From NCBI RefSeq assembly GCF_001463705.1, contig NZ_BBWH01000023.1, forward strand, positions 60,959 to 124,958: a stretch of 64,000 nucleotides of DNA, read 5' to 3'. This DNA comes from Aureimonas sp. AU12. Its GTDB lineage: Bacteria; Pseudomonadota; Alphaproteobacteria; Rhizobiales; Rhizobiaceae. This document shows, piece by piece, positions 17,259 to 26,320 of the stretch. The notes beneath the pieces were generated by a model that was not told where the DNA came from, searched no databases, and worked only from the letters and a program-made list of their open reading frames with translations. The translations under genes and the position numbers were made by a program. Every line of letters begins with the position of its first letter. Positions within the stretch are counted from its first letter, which is position 1.

Positions 17259-18133
17259 CCCCCACTGTGGCGCTTGTCACCTCCAGCTATCGCGGCGATC
17301 TCGAACGCTGCCGGCTCCTGTGCGACAGCATCGACCGCTTCGTCACCGGCCATCGCCGGCACTACCTTCTCGTCGAGGCCGCCGATGTCGAGGCGTTCCG
17401 GTCCTTCGAGACGGCGACGCGCCGGGCCGTTTCGGAGCGCGACCTCCTGCCGCCGTGGCTTCGACCCGTCCGCGACCCGCTGAACCGGGGTCGCCGGATC
17501 TGGCTGCAGCCCTTCGGCCCGCCGCTGCGCGGCTGGCACGTGCAGCAGCTGCGCCGTTTCGCCATGGCCGCGACGATGGCGGAAGAGGTTCTCGTCTCGC
17601 TGGATTCCGACGTCGTGTTCGTGCGCCCCTTCGACGTCGGCCGGCTCTGCGAAGGCGACGCCGTCGACTTCACCCGCATCCCGAGATCGATCCGCCCGAT
17701 TTCCGGGGACCGACGCGCCGACCACGATCGCTGGGACAGCCGCGCCGCCAAACTCCTCGGCCTTACGAACCGCGGCCCCGTCGATGTCGGCTACATCGCG
17801 ACCCTGATCGCCTGGCGGCGCGACACGGTGCGCGAGATGATGGCACGGATCGAAAAGACCACCGGCCGGAGCGCGATGCGCGCGCTGGCGGGTTCGCGGG
17901 CCCTCTCGGAATGCACGATCTACGGCCGCTTCGTCGACGAGGCGGAGAACCGCCCCGAGCGCCACCGCCCGGTGTCGCAGGAGCTTTGCGCGGTCTACTG
18001 GTCCGGACCGGCGCTCGGTGAGGCCGAGCTCCGGCAGTATCTCGGGGCGCTCGCCCCGCATCAGGTCGCGGTGGGCCTCCAGTCCTTCACCGGCACCGAC
18101 CCCCGCCTCATCCGGGCTGCCGTCGGCCTGTAA
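17255..18133 (+). CDS. DUF6492-like putative glycosyltransferase
   Basis: This 292-residue protein starts at ATG 17255 overlapping the WecG stop. It begins with VALVTSSYRGDLERCRLLCDSI and contains VLVSLDSDVVFVRPF, a DxD-like acidic motif typical of nucleotide-sugar-binding GT-A proteins, and WHVQQLRRFAMA. The pattern corresponds to the DUF6492 family, annotated as putative glycosyltransferases. Operon membership supports a polysaccharide role. Its 3' end overlaps the convergent flippase gene by 26 bases. Confidence 0.72.
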   Translation: MTPTVALVTSSYRGDLERCRLLCDSIDRFVTGHRRHYLLVEAADVEAFRSFETATRRAVSERDLLPPWLRPVRDPLNRGRRIWLQPFGPPLRGWHVQQLRRFAMAATMAEEVLVSLDSDVVFVRPFDVGRLCEGDAVDFTRIPRSIRPISGDRRADHDRWDSRAAKLLGLTNRGPVDVGYIATLIAWRRDTVREMMARIEKTTGRSAMRALAGSRALSECTIYGRFVDEAENRPERHRPVSQELCAVYWSGPALGEAELRQYLGALAPHQVAVGLQSFTGTDPRLIRAAVGL

Positions 18134-19436
18134 GGCCGGCGCGGCGCCAGACGAGGGCGCCGCGTCCCGCCCATCCGTCGATCGCCGTGTAGCTCGTGGT
18201 CGCCGAGGTAAGCCAGAGCGCGGCGAAGACGCCGTTGAGCCCGATGATCCAGCCGGTTCCCGTTCCTTCGCCGGCGGTGGCGAGCAGCAGCGTCAGGAAG
18301 CCGGCCTTCATCACGCCGAGAACCCCGAGGATGCCGGCCCGCGTGCCGGTGCGACCGCGCGCATAGAGCAGCTCGCTCTCGTACTCGACGAGATTGCGGA
18401 AGGCGGGGACGGCCAGCACCATGAGGACGAGCGGCGCGGCATCGGCGACGTTGCGGCCCAGCAGCGTCGGCGCGACATGGAGGATGATGCCGAGCCCGGC
18501 CATGCCCGCCACCGAGACGAGCGCGATGCCGGCCTCGATGCCCCAGCGCATCCGCCATGTCGAGAAGGCGGCGGGCGCGCGCATCACCTTCTGCACCACC
18601 ATCGTGTTGAAGGAGCGCACGGGCAGGGCGGTGAGGTCGATGAGGCGCATCAGCATGGCGTAGATGCCGGCGATTTGCGGTCCGCCGATCGACAGGACGA
18701 GGATCTTGTCCATCTCGGACTGGAGGTAGAACAGCACCTCGGCGCCGGCCACTGCGAGGCTGTCGGACGCCCGGCGCCAGTAGAGCTTGGGGCGAAACCG
18801 CAGACGCTGGCGCGGATAGAGGAGGACGATGCCGGCGAGCGCCGCCGCCGTATTGGCGGCGAGATAGAACGCGCTCCACGCGGCGATGCCGCCCTCGGCG
18901 CCGAACGTCAGGGAAAAGGCCACCGCCGCCAGCGCCTTGGCGCCCGAACCCGCCACCACGAGGAGCGAGGCGCGGCCGAACCGCCGAAGCCCGTTGTTGA
19001 CGATGCAGACGACCTCGAGCGAGCGCCACATGAGGACCTCCGCCACGACGATCAGCGCGAAGGGCAGGAGGGCGAGATCGCCGCGGAACACCGCGACGTA
19101 GAAGCCGGCGCCGGCCAGCGCCACGACGGGGAGCGACAGCGCGAGCGCGGCGAGATAGCCGGCGGTGTAGATCCCGACGAGATGGGGCTTGCGGGTGGAG
19201 ACGCGGTAGAGCGGCGAGACGAAGCCGAAGCCGGCGATGCGCGACAGCACGACGCCGGTCGCCGAGGCCGTGGCGAAGAGGCCGAAATCGGCGACGGTCA
19301 GCGTGTTGGCGACGGCGGTGAAGTAGAGGAGCGACAGGACGAGCCGCCCCAGCGACCCGCCGATCAGCTTGGAGTAGTCGCGGACGAGATAAAGGTTTGC
19401 TTCAACCGTTTCTGCCAGGAATCGAAACCACCGCAT
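18108..19436 (-). CDS. Wzx-like polysaccharide flippase
   Basis: This integral membrane protein has about 12 hydrophobic segments and the N-terminal YSKLIGGSLGRLVLSLLYF start typical of the oligosaccharidyl-lipid flippase branch of the MOP superfamily. It would move an undecaprenyl-linked repeat unit to the periplasm. ATG 19436 gives 442 residues. An in-frame ATG at 19466 would add ten residues and overlap the divergent GH10 gene, so it is less likely. It lies antisense within a cluster of otherwise rightward genes, with its end overlapping the DUF6492 gene. Confidence 0.82.
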   Translation of the reverse strand: MRWFRFLAETVEANLYLVRDYSKLIGGSLGRLVLSLLYFTAVANTLTVADFGLFATASATGVVLSRIAGFGFVSPLYRVSTRKPHLVGIYTAGYLAALALSLPVVALAGAGFYVAVFRGDLALLPFALIVVAEVLMWRSLEVVCIVNNGLRRFGRASLLVVAGSGAKALAAVAFSLTFGAEGGIAAWSAFYLAANTAAALAGIVLLYPRQRLRFRPKLYWRRASDSLAVAGAEVLFYLQSEMDKILVLSIGGPQIAGIYAMLMRLIDLTALPVRSFNTMVVQKVMRAPAAFSTWRMRWGIEAGIALVSVAGMAGLGIILHVAPTLLGRNVADAAPLVLMVLAVPAFRNLVEYESELLYARGRTGTRAGILGVLGVMKAGFLTLLLATAGEGTGTGWIIGLNGVFAALWLTSATTSYTAIDGWAGRGALVWRRAGLTGRRQPG

Positions 19437-19464
19437 TGCGAACCCGTGAGAAGGCGCCGGACCC

Positions 19465-20601
19465 ATGGTGATTGCCGCAGAGCCCGCCGCGTTGGACGCC
19501 GTCGAGAGGACGACGCTGCCCTCTCATAGCGCCGCCAGCTTAACGCGCCGTTCGCTCCTGCGCAGCGGGGCGGGGGCTCTTGCCGCCGTCGCCGGCGCAG
19601 GTGCCCTGCGCCCGGCCCGCGCCGCTCCGGCTTCCGTGCCGTTCGGCGCGGCGATCCAGTTCGAGATGTTCGACATTGATGCCGCCTATCGCCACGCCTT
19701 CCGGGACGAATGCGCCATCGTCCTGCCGATGAACGAGCTGAAATTCGGCCTGCTGCGGCCGAGCCGCGAGCAGTTCCTCTTCGAACCCGCCGACCGGCTG
19801 GTCGACTGGGCGCTCTCCAACGGGCAGCGCTCGCGCGGCCACACCTTCGTCTGGTGGTCCACCAATCCCGACTGGTTGGAGGCGATCACCGACGAGGCGG
19901 AGGCCGAGCGGGTGCTCGTCGATCATATCGAGCGCACCGCCGATCACTTTCGCGGCCGGCTGGAGAGCTGGGACGTGGTGAACGAGGTGATGGCGCACGA
20001 GCCCGGCGGCCGCGACGGCCCGCTGCGCGACAGCTTCTGGCTCCAGCGTCTCGGGCCCCGCCACATCCCGCTGGCCTTCGGCACGGCGGCGCGCGCCGAT
20101 CCCTCGGCCCGGCTGGTGATCAACGACTACGACCTCGAATTTGCCGGCGACCGCTACGACCGCCGGCGCGCGCTCACGCTCGATCTCGTGCGCCAGCTTC
20201 AGGATGCCGGCCACCGGGTCGATGCGGTGGGCATCCAGGGCCACCTCTATTCGCATCTGAAGATCGACCGCGAGGCGCTGGCCCGCTTCGGGCGCGATCT
20301 GAAGGTGCTCGGTGTCGGGCTCCTCGCCACCGAGCTCGACGTCATCGACTTCCAGGTGCCCGGCGGGCCGGACGAGATCGACGAGGCCGCTCGCGTCGTC
20401 GTGTCGGACTTTCTCGACGGGCTCTTCGCCGGCCAGCGTCCGGAGGCGGTGATCGCCTGGGGCCTCACCGACCGCTACAGCTGGGTGCCCGACGCGATGC
20501 CGCGCGCCGACGGCTCGCCCTCGCGGCCGCTGCCGCTCGATCGCGACTATCGTCCCAAGCCCTGGTTCGCGGACGTTCGCCAGCGCCTGACGCAAGGTTA
20601 G
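19465..20601 (+). CDS. Tat-exported GH10 endo-glycanase (xylanase-like)
   Basis: This 378-residue glycoside hydrolase family 10 protein begins with a twin-arginine signal (LTRRSLLRSG, Arg28-Arg29, then a hydrophobic stretch ending near residue 53). The GH10 landmarks are all there: AIQFEMF, NELKFGLLRPSREQF, GHTFVWWS, the acid/base Glu174 in SWDVVNE, GIQGHLYSH and the nucleophile Glu290 in LLATELDVIDF. The family cleaves beta-1,4-xylan and related glycans with retention. Lying between flippase and GumC/Wzz-like genes, it probably trims or cleaves the cell's own exopolysaccharide in the periplasm rather than digesting plant xylan. Either is possible. Confidence 0.9.
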   Translation: MVIAAEPAALDAVERTTLPSHSAASLTRRSLLRSGAGALAAVAGAGALRPARAAPASVPFGAAIQFEMFDIDAAYRHAFRDECAIVLPMNELKFGLLRPSREQFLFEPADRLVDWALSNGQRSRGHTFVWWSTNPDWLEAITDEAEAERVLVDHIERTADHFRGRLESWDVVNEVMAHEPGGRDGPLRDSFWLQRLGPRHIPLAFGTAARADPSARLVINDYDLEFAGDRYDRRRALTLDLVRQLQDAGHRVDAVGIQGHLYSHLKIDREALARFGRDLKVLGVGLLATELDVIDFQVPGGPDEIDEAARVVVSDFLDGLFAGQRPEAVIAWGLTDRYSWVPDAMPRADGSPSRPLPLDRDYRPKPWFADVRQRLTQG

Positions 20602-20694
20602 TTGTTCGCAGCGTTAACGGTTTGTTTGCCATGACGGGCGAATGTGCAGGGGCGACACGCTTCTGCCGTTCCTCGATCTGACGGGCCTTGCCGG

Positions 20695-22830
20695 ATGTTC
20701 TACTCCGATCCTCTCGACGCCGGACGGCGATCGGCACCGCTGGCCTCGCAGACCTCGGCGCGCGCCGAGATCGGTCTGTTCGATCCCGTCCATCTGGCCG
20801 GAGCGATCTGGCGGGCGAAGGGCTTCGTCATCTTCGCCGCGCTGCTCGGCGCGCTTCTGGCCGGGGCCTACGCCTTTTCCACGCCGCGCCAGTTCACGGC
20901 GGTCTCGCAGCTGGTGATCGACCCGCGCGATCTCAAGCTGGTCCAGAACGAGGTGACGGAGACCCCGAACGGCATGACGACGGACGCCACGCTGGCGTTG
21001 ATCGACAGCCAGATCGCGGTGATGACCTCCAACAGTGTGCTCGGTCGCGTCGTCACGCAGACCTCGCTCACCGCCGATCCCGAGTTCAACGGCACGCGCG
21101 TCGGGTTCCTGTCGAACCTCAACCTCCTTCTCGGCGCGCTCTTCTCGAGCGATCCCGAGGCCGCGATCCGCAATCGCGAGCAGGTGACGATCAACGCCCT
21201 GCGCGAGCACATGACCGCGACGCGCAACGCCAACAGCTTCGTGATCAACCTCGCGGTGAAGTCCGAGGATCCCGAAAAGGCCGCGCGCCTCGCCAACCTC
21301 ACCACCGAGATCTTCATCGCCGAGCAGGGCCGCGCCCAGTCCGAGGTCGCGCGCCGCGCCACCACCTCGCTCTCCTCGCGCCTCGCCGAACTGCGCCAGC
21401 GCGTGGTCGAGACCGAGGGCGCCGTCGAAGCCTACAAGGCCGAGAACAAGCTCGTCGGCGTCGGCGGGCGCCTGATCGACGACGACTACATCACGCGCAT
21501 CAACAACCAGCTCGCAGACGTGCGCGCCCAGATCACCTCGCTGAACGTGCGCGCCGAATCGCTGCGCCGCGCCGATGTCGACGACGTGGTGGGCGGCTCC
21601 TACCCGGAAGGCCTGAACGCGGAGTCGCTGCTGCGCCTGCGCCAGACCTATGCCGAGGCCGCGCAGAACCAGGCGATCCTCGCCACGCGCCTCGGGCCGC
21701 GCCATCCCCAGCGCATCGCCGCCGAGCAGGCCATGGCGACCGCCCGTCGCGCCATCGCCGGCGAGCTCTCGCGCATCGTCGCCTCCGCGCAGACCGAGCT
21801 GGCGCGCGCCCAGCAGACCGAGCGCGACCTCACCACCCAGATCGATGCGCTGCGCTCGCGCCAGATCGAGACGAGCGGCGCCTTCGTGCGGCTGCGCGAG
21901 CTGGAGCGCGAGGTCGATGCCTCGCGCGCCGTCTACGAGGCCTATCTCCTGCGCGCCCGCCAGACGAGCGAACAGGAAAGCCTGAACACCGCCAATGTGC
22001 GCGTCATCTCCGACGCCACCGTGCCGATGGATCCCTCCGGCCTCTCGCGCAAGATCGTCGTGGCCGCCGGCGGCATCGTCGGCCTTGGGCTCGGCGTGGC
22101 GCTGGCGGCGCTCGCCGCGATGCTCGGCAGCCTTCGCCGGACCACCGACAGCCGCGCCGCCGCCGATCGCGCCGGTCTCGTATCCGCCGCGCCCGTGCCG
22201 CGGACCGTCTCGATCGCCGAAGCCGCCGAACAGAGCGCGCCGGAAGCCTTCGGTCCGCCGCGCAAGTTCGCGATCCCGCTCGTCGATCGCAGCCGCGATG
22301 ACGCGCCGGAGACCGATGCCGCCGGGGATGATCGCTCGCCTGCAGTCGAGCCGGCCATCGTGCCGACGCCCGTCGCCGCACCGATCGCGACCGCCGGCTG
22401 GAGCCTGCGCGGCCCCGCGGGGGACGACGTGACCGAGCCGGGCGCTCCCGCCCGCAGCGACGAGGTCGCCAAGGTCGTGGCCGCCGCTGACGAGACGCCG
22501 GTTTCCGTCGAGACGAACCGCGACGAGACGCCAACCATTGCTGACGAGGCCGAACAGGGCGGCGAGAAAACCGCACCGGCGCCCGCCACGACGCTCGGAG
22601 ACGATCTCGACGCGCGCCACCAGGTGCTGCGCCAACGCATTCGGGCCATCGGCGCCCGCCGCAACATCGAGGCGCCGCCGCTCGATCACGGCCATGGCGC
22701 CACCGCCGAAGCGTCCGCACCTGTCCCAGAAGGGACCGAGGATCCGGAAGCGTCCCGCGAGCGCATCAGCCTTCGCATCGCCGCCGCCCGCGGCCGGCGC
22801 CGGGCCAAGCCGCTCCTCGAAGAGAGCTGA
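20695..22830 (+). CDS. GumC/Wzz-like polysaccharide co-polymerase
   Basis: This 711-residue inner-membrane protein has a Wzz-type layout: TM1 at about residues 43-62, a large periplasmic region with long coiled coils (about 200-440, including LGPRHPQ), and TM2 at about 454-477. It controls chain length and export of polysaccharide. The cytoplasmic tail (about 478-711) carries no Walker motifs, so it is not a BY-kinase fusion. The tail is acidic and disordered-looking except for two short basic repeats, RQRIRAIGARR near 645-655 and SLRIAAARGRRRA near 692-702. ATG 20695 is the chosen start. A GTG at 20644 is possible. No kinase gene is adjacent. Confidence 0.85.
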   Translation: MFYSDPLDAGRRSAPLASQTSARAEIGLFDPVHLAGAIWRAKGFVIFAALLGALLAGAYAFSTPRQFTAVSQLVIDPRDLKLVQNEVTETPNGMTTDATLALIDSQIAVMTSNSVLGRVVTQTSLTADPEFNGTRVGFLSNLNLLLGALFSSDPEAAIRNREQVTINALREHMTATRNANSFVINLAVKSEDPEKAARLANLTTEIFIAEQGRAQSEVARRATTSLSSRLAELRQRVVETEGAVEAYKAENKLVGVGGRLIDDDYITRINNQLADVRAQITSLNVRAESLRRADVDDVVGGSYPEGLNAESLLRLRQTYAEAAQNQAILATRLGPRHPQRIAAEQAMATARRAIAGELSRIVASAQTELARAQQTERDLTTQIDALRSRQIETSGAFVRLRELEREVDASRAVYEAYLLRARQTSEQESLNTANVRVISDATVPMDPSGLSRKIVVAAGGIVGLGLGVALAALAAMLGSLRRTTDSRAAADRAGLVSAAPVPRTVSIAEAAEQSAPEAFGPPRKFAIPLVDRSRDDAPETDAAGDDRSPAVEPAIVPTPVAAPIATAGWSLRGPAGDDVTEPGAPARSDEVAKVVAAADETPVSVETNRDETPTIADEAEQGGEKTAPAPATTLGDDLDARHQVLRQRIRAIGARRNIEAPPLDHGHGATAEASAPVPEGTEDPEASRERISLRIAAARGRRRAKPLLEES

Positions 22831-23079
22831 CCGATGCCGCCATCGCGCGCTTCTTAAAGGGGCGCACGATGGCGTGATGATGCTCGGCCCGCGTGTCTCT
22901 CCTGTTCAAAAGCATGAAAGCGGGTGCGGGCGGACTTCCCAAACTTTTCCGATGATCCAAGTCTTGGCTCAGGAACGCGGACAGGCTGGTGCACCGTCGC
23001 AGCAAGACGGGTGCCGAGACCGGACGCGGGCACCGGACGATCGCTCCTCGATCGCCCGGCGAGCGGGAGGATCGGGTCG

Positions 23080-24342
23080 ATGAAGCGCATGGGGATCGTG
23101 GCGGTCATGGCGGCCGTTCTGTCGATGGGAACGGGAGCGGCCGGTGCCGCCGACCTGTCGATCGTGCTCGGCTCGATCGGCAAGGACGTCGAGGAGATGC
23201 GCGGGCAGCTCGACAAGTTCCAGGCCGCGAGCGGCCACACCGTCAGCATCGTCACCATGCCGGCCTCCACCACCGACCAGTTCGGCCAGTACCGGCTCTG
23301 GCTCTCGGCCGGAAACAAGGATGTCGACGTCTACCGGACCGACGTCATCTGGGCGCCGCAGCTCGCCGCCGGCTTCGTCGATCTGACGGCCGCGATGCAG
23401 GACGTGCTGCCGCAGCATTCCCCGGCGATCATCCAGTCGCAGACCGTCGACGGCAAGCTCGTGGCGATGCCGCTCTATGCCGACGCGCCGGCCCTCTACT
23501 ACCGCAAGGATCTTCTCGAGAAGTACGGCAAGTCCGTCCCGAAAACGTGGACCGAGCTGACGGCAACGGCGCAGGAGGTGCAGGACAAGGAGCGTGCTGC
23601 CGGCAACGCCCAGATGAACGGCTTCGTCTTCCAGGGCGCCGCCTACGAGGGGCTGACCTGCGACGCGCTCGAATGGGTGGCCTCGAGCGGCGGTGGCCAG
23701 ATCGTCTCGCCCGAGGGGGAGATCACCATCAACAATCCCAAGGCCGCGGCCGCTCTCGATATGGCCAAGGGCTGGGTCGGGACGATCGCTCCGGCCGGTG
23801 TGCTCGGCTACATGGAAGAGGAGTCGCGCGGCGTCTGGCAGACCGGCAACGCCGTGTTCATGCGCAACTGGCCCTATGCCTACCCGCTGAGTGCCAGCGA
23901 CGATTCCGCCGTGAAGGGCAAGTTCGACGCCGTGCCGCTGCCGGCGGGCGAGGGCGGCCAGTCCGCCGCGTGCCTCGGCGGCTGGAATCTGGCGGTCTCG
24001 CAATATTCCGAGAACAAGGACGCCGCGATCGAGCTGGTGAAGTTCCTGTCCTCAGCAGAATCGCAGAAGGCGCGCGCGCTCGGAACCGCCCGCCTGCCCA
24101 CCATCCCGGCGCTCTACGACGATGCCGAGATCAAGGCGCAGCAGCCGCTCGTGGCGCAGTGGAAGGGTGTCTTCGAGAACGCCACGCCGCGGCCCTCGGC
24201 CCCCACCAAGGCCAAGTACAACGAGGTTTCGCAGCAGTTCTGGACGGCCGTGAACAAGACGCTGTCGGGACAAGGCGACGCCGCCACCAATCTCGACGCG
24301 CTGGAAAAGCAGATGCGCCGTCTGAAGCGCAGCGACTGGTAA
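23080..24342 (+). CDS. thuE: Trehalose/maltose-type ABC substrate-binding protein
   Basis: This 420-residue family 1 solute-binding protein has a Sec signal peptide (residues 1-24). The motifs TMPASTTDQFGQYRLWLSAG, DVYRTDVIWAPQLA, DAPALYYRKDLLEKYG and AVFMRNWPYAYPL closely follow the rhizobial ThuE pattern, as remembered. It would bind trehalose, maltose, sucrose or another alpha-glucoside in the periplasm and deliver it to the two permeases encoded next. The start ATG follows GGGAGG. It is the first gene of a five-gene operon. No regulator gene is adjacent. Confidence 0.88.
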   Translation: MKRMGIVAVMAAVLSMGTGAAGAADLSIVLGSIGKDVEEMRGQLDKFQAASGHTVSIVTMPASTTDQFGQYRLWLSAGNKDVDVYRTDVIWAPQLAAGFVDLTAAMQDVLPQHSPAIIQSQTVDGKLVAMPLYADAPALYYRKDLLEKYGKSVPKTWTELTATAQEVQDKERAAGNAQMNGFVFQGAAYEGLTCDALEWVASSGGGQIVSPEGEITINNPKAAAALDMAKGWVGTIAPAGVLGYMEEESRGVWQTGNAVFMRNWPYAYPLSASDDSAVKGKFDAVPLPAGEGGQSAACLGGWNLAVSQYSENKDAAIELVKFLSSAESQKARALGTARLPTIPALYDDAEIKAQQPLVAQWKGVFENATPRPSAPTKAKYNEVSQQFWTAVNKTLSGQGDAATNLDALEKQMRRLKRSDW

Positions 24343-24474
24343 TCGACCTCGGCGGCGCGGCTCCGGTCCGGTCGTTCCGCCGATCGCCGACGTGATGGCG
24401 CCCGGCGATGCCGCCGGGCCAACCGCTGACGTCATCTCCTGCCGCCCTTCATCGATGTCCGTCGAGGCGTTCCC

Positions 24475-25473
24475 ATGGATCCTGTCACCGTCGGCGCTCC
24501 CCCGACCGATCCGCCCGCATCCGTCGCCCGGCCCCCGGAGGGGCGCTCGGCGCTGACGCGCCAGCGTCGGCGCGCGGCCTGGATCTTTCTCGTGCCGATG
24601 CTGGCGGTGCTGGCGCTGGTCGCCGCCTATCCGCTGCTGCAGACGATCCGCTTCTCGCTCACGGATGCCAGTCTCAGCGATCTCGCCGGTGCGAAGTTCG
24701 TCGGTTTTCGCAACTATTACGAATGGGTCGACTACGGCGACGGGGAGGGCGAGGCCTTCGGGCTCCTCGTCGATCCCGTCTGGTGGCAGGCGGTGTGGAA
24801 CACCGTGCGCTACACGCTGATCTCGGTGTCGATCGAGACGGTGCTGGGCTTGATTTTCGCGCTCGTCCTCAACGCCAACTTCCCCGGCCGCGCCCTCGTG
24901 CGCGCCGCCGTCCTCATTCCCTGGGCGATCCCGACCATCGTCTCGGCCAAGATGTGGGCCTGGATGATGAACGACCAGTTCGGCATCCTCAACGACATGC
25001 TCGTCTCCATCGGCCTCATCTCGGCGCCGATCGCCTGGACCGCCTCGCCCGACACGGCGATGCTCGCGGTGATCATCGTCGACGTCTGGAAGACGACCCC
25101 CTTCATGGCGCTCCTCATTCTCGCCGGCCTGCAGATGGTGCCCGGCGACGTCTACGAGGCCGCGCGGATCGACGGGGTGAACCCGGTGAAGGTCTTCTTC
25201 AAGGTGACGCTGCCGCTGATCCGCCCGGCGATCCTCGTCGCCGTGATCTTCCGGGCGCTCGACGCGCTGCGCGTCTTCGACCTCATCTACGTGCTGACGC
25301 CCAACAACAACCAGACGAAGACGATGAGCGTCTACGCGCAGGAGAACCTCTTCCAGTTCGACAATTTCGCGCAAGGCTCCGCCGCCTCGACGGTGCTCTT
25401 TCTCGTCATCGCCATGATCACGCTCGTCTACATCAAGGCGGCACGCCTCGACTTCGACGGAGGCGGCCGATGA
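24475..25473 (+). CDS. thuF: Alpha-glucoside ABC permease, MalF type
   Basis: This 332-residue inner-membrane permease of the carbohydrate family 1 class has six membrane segments. The EAA loop is in [26 protein letters not shown], which contacts the ATPase. The stretches [24 protein letters not shown] and [22 protein letters not shown] are characteristic of ThuF. The start follows GAGG at eight bases, and the stop overlaps the next gene's ATG by four bases. Confidence 0.9.
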   Translation: MDPVTVGAPPTDPPASVARPPEGRSALTRQRRRAAWIFLVPMLAVLALVAAYPLLQTIRFSLTDASLSDLAGAKFVGFRNYYEWVDYGDGEGEAFGLLVDPVWWQAVWNTVRYTLISVSIETVLGLIFALVLNANFPGRALVRAAVLIPWAIPTIVSAKMWAWMMNDQFGILNDMLVSIGLISAPIAWTASPDTAMLAVIIVDVWKTTPFMALLILAGLQMVPGDVYEAARIDGVNPVKVFFKVTLPLIRPAILVAVIFRALDALRVFDLIYVLTPNNNQTKTMSVYAQENLFQFDNFAQGSAASTVLFLVIAMITLVYIKAARLDFDGGGR

Positions 25474-26312
25474 ATACGCGCGCGCTCAAACGCACCGCCG
25501 GGCAGGTCGGCTTCTACGCCCTCGTCGCGGCGATCGTCCTGTTCTCGGTCTTCCCGTTCTACTATGCGATCCTGACGAGCTTCAAAACCGGCACCGATCT
25601 CTTCCGCATCGACTACTGGCCACGCTCCTTCTCGCTCGCCAACTACGAGGGCGTGCTGAACTCCGGTTCGTTCCTGCGCAACGTCCTGAACTCGGTCATC
25701 GTCGCCTTCTCGGTGGTGACGATCTCGCTGTTCCTCGCGGTCACCGCCTCCTACGCGCTGTCACGCGTCTCCTTCCGGGGGCGGGGGCTTCTGCTGATGA
25801 CCATCCTCGCGGTCTCGATGTTCCCGCAGATCGCGGTGCTCGCGGGCCTCTTCGAGATGATCCGCGCGATGGGTCTCTACAACACGCTGTTCTCACTGAT
25901 CTTCGCCTACATGATCTTCACCCTGCCCTTCACGGTCTGGGTGCTCACCACGTTCATGCGCGACCTGCCCATCGAGATCGAGGAGGCGGCGATCGTCGAC
26001 GGCGCCTCGCCCTTCACCATCATCCGCCGGGTGTTCCTGCCGCTGATGGGGCCCGCCTTGGTGACGACGGGGCTTCTCGCCTTCATCGCCGCCTGGAACG
26101 AGTTCCTCTTCGCGCTCACCTTCGTCGCCAACAACGATACGCGCACCGTGCCCGTCGCCATCGCCCTCCTGTCGGGCGCTTCCGAGCAGGAGGTGCCGTG
26201 GGGTACGATCATGGCGGCCTCGGTCATCGTCACCGTGCCGCTGATCGTTCTCGTGCTCGTTTTCCAACGCAAGATCATCTCCGGCCTCACCGCCGGCGGC
26301 GTCAAAGGCTGA
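25470..26312 (+). CDS. thuG: Alpha-glucoside ABC permease, MalG type
   Basis: This 280-residue permease partner of the preceding protein has six membrane segments and the EAA motif [25 protein letters not shown]. The conserved [11 protein letters not shown] and TVPVAIALL patterns before the last helix are typical of MalG/ThuG proteins. ATG 25470 overlaps the thuF stop. Confidence 0.9.
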   Translation: MNTRALKRTAGQVGFYALVAAIVLFSVFPFYYAILTSFKTGTDLFRIDYWPRSFSLANYEGVLNSGSFLRNVLNSVIVAFSVVTISLFLAVTASYALSRVSFRGRGLLLMTILAVSMFPQIAVLAGLFEMIRAMGLYNTLFSLIFAYMIFTLPFTVWVLTTFMRDLPIEIEEAAIVDGASPFTIIRRVFLPLMGPALVTTGLLAFIAAWNEFLFALTFVANNDTRTVPVAIALLSGASEQEVPWGTIMAASVIVTVPLIVLVLVFQRKIISGLTAGGVKG

Positions 26313-26320
26313 TCGTCCGC

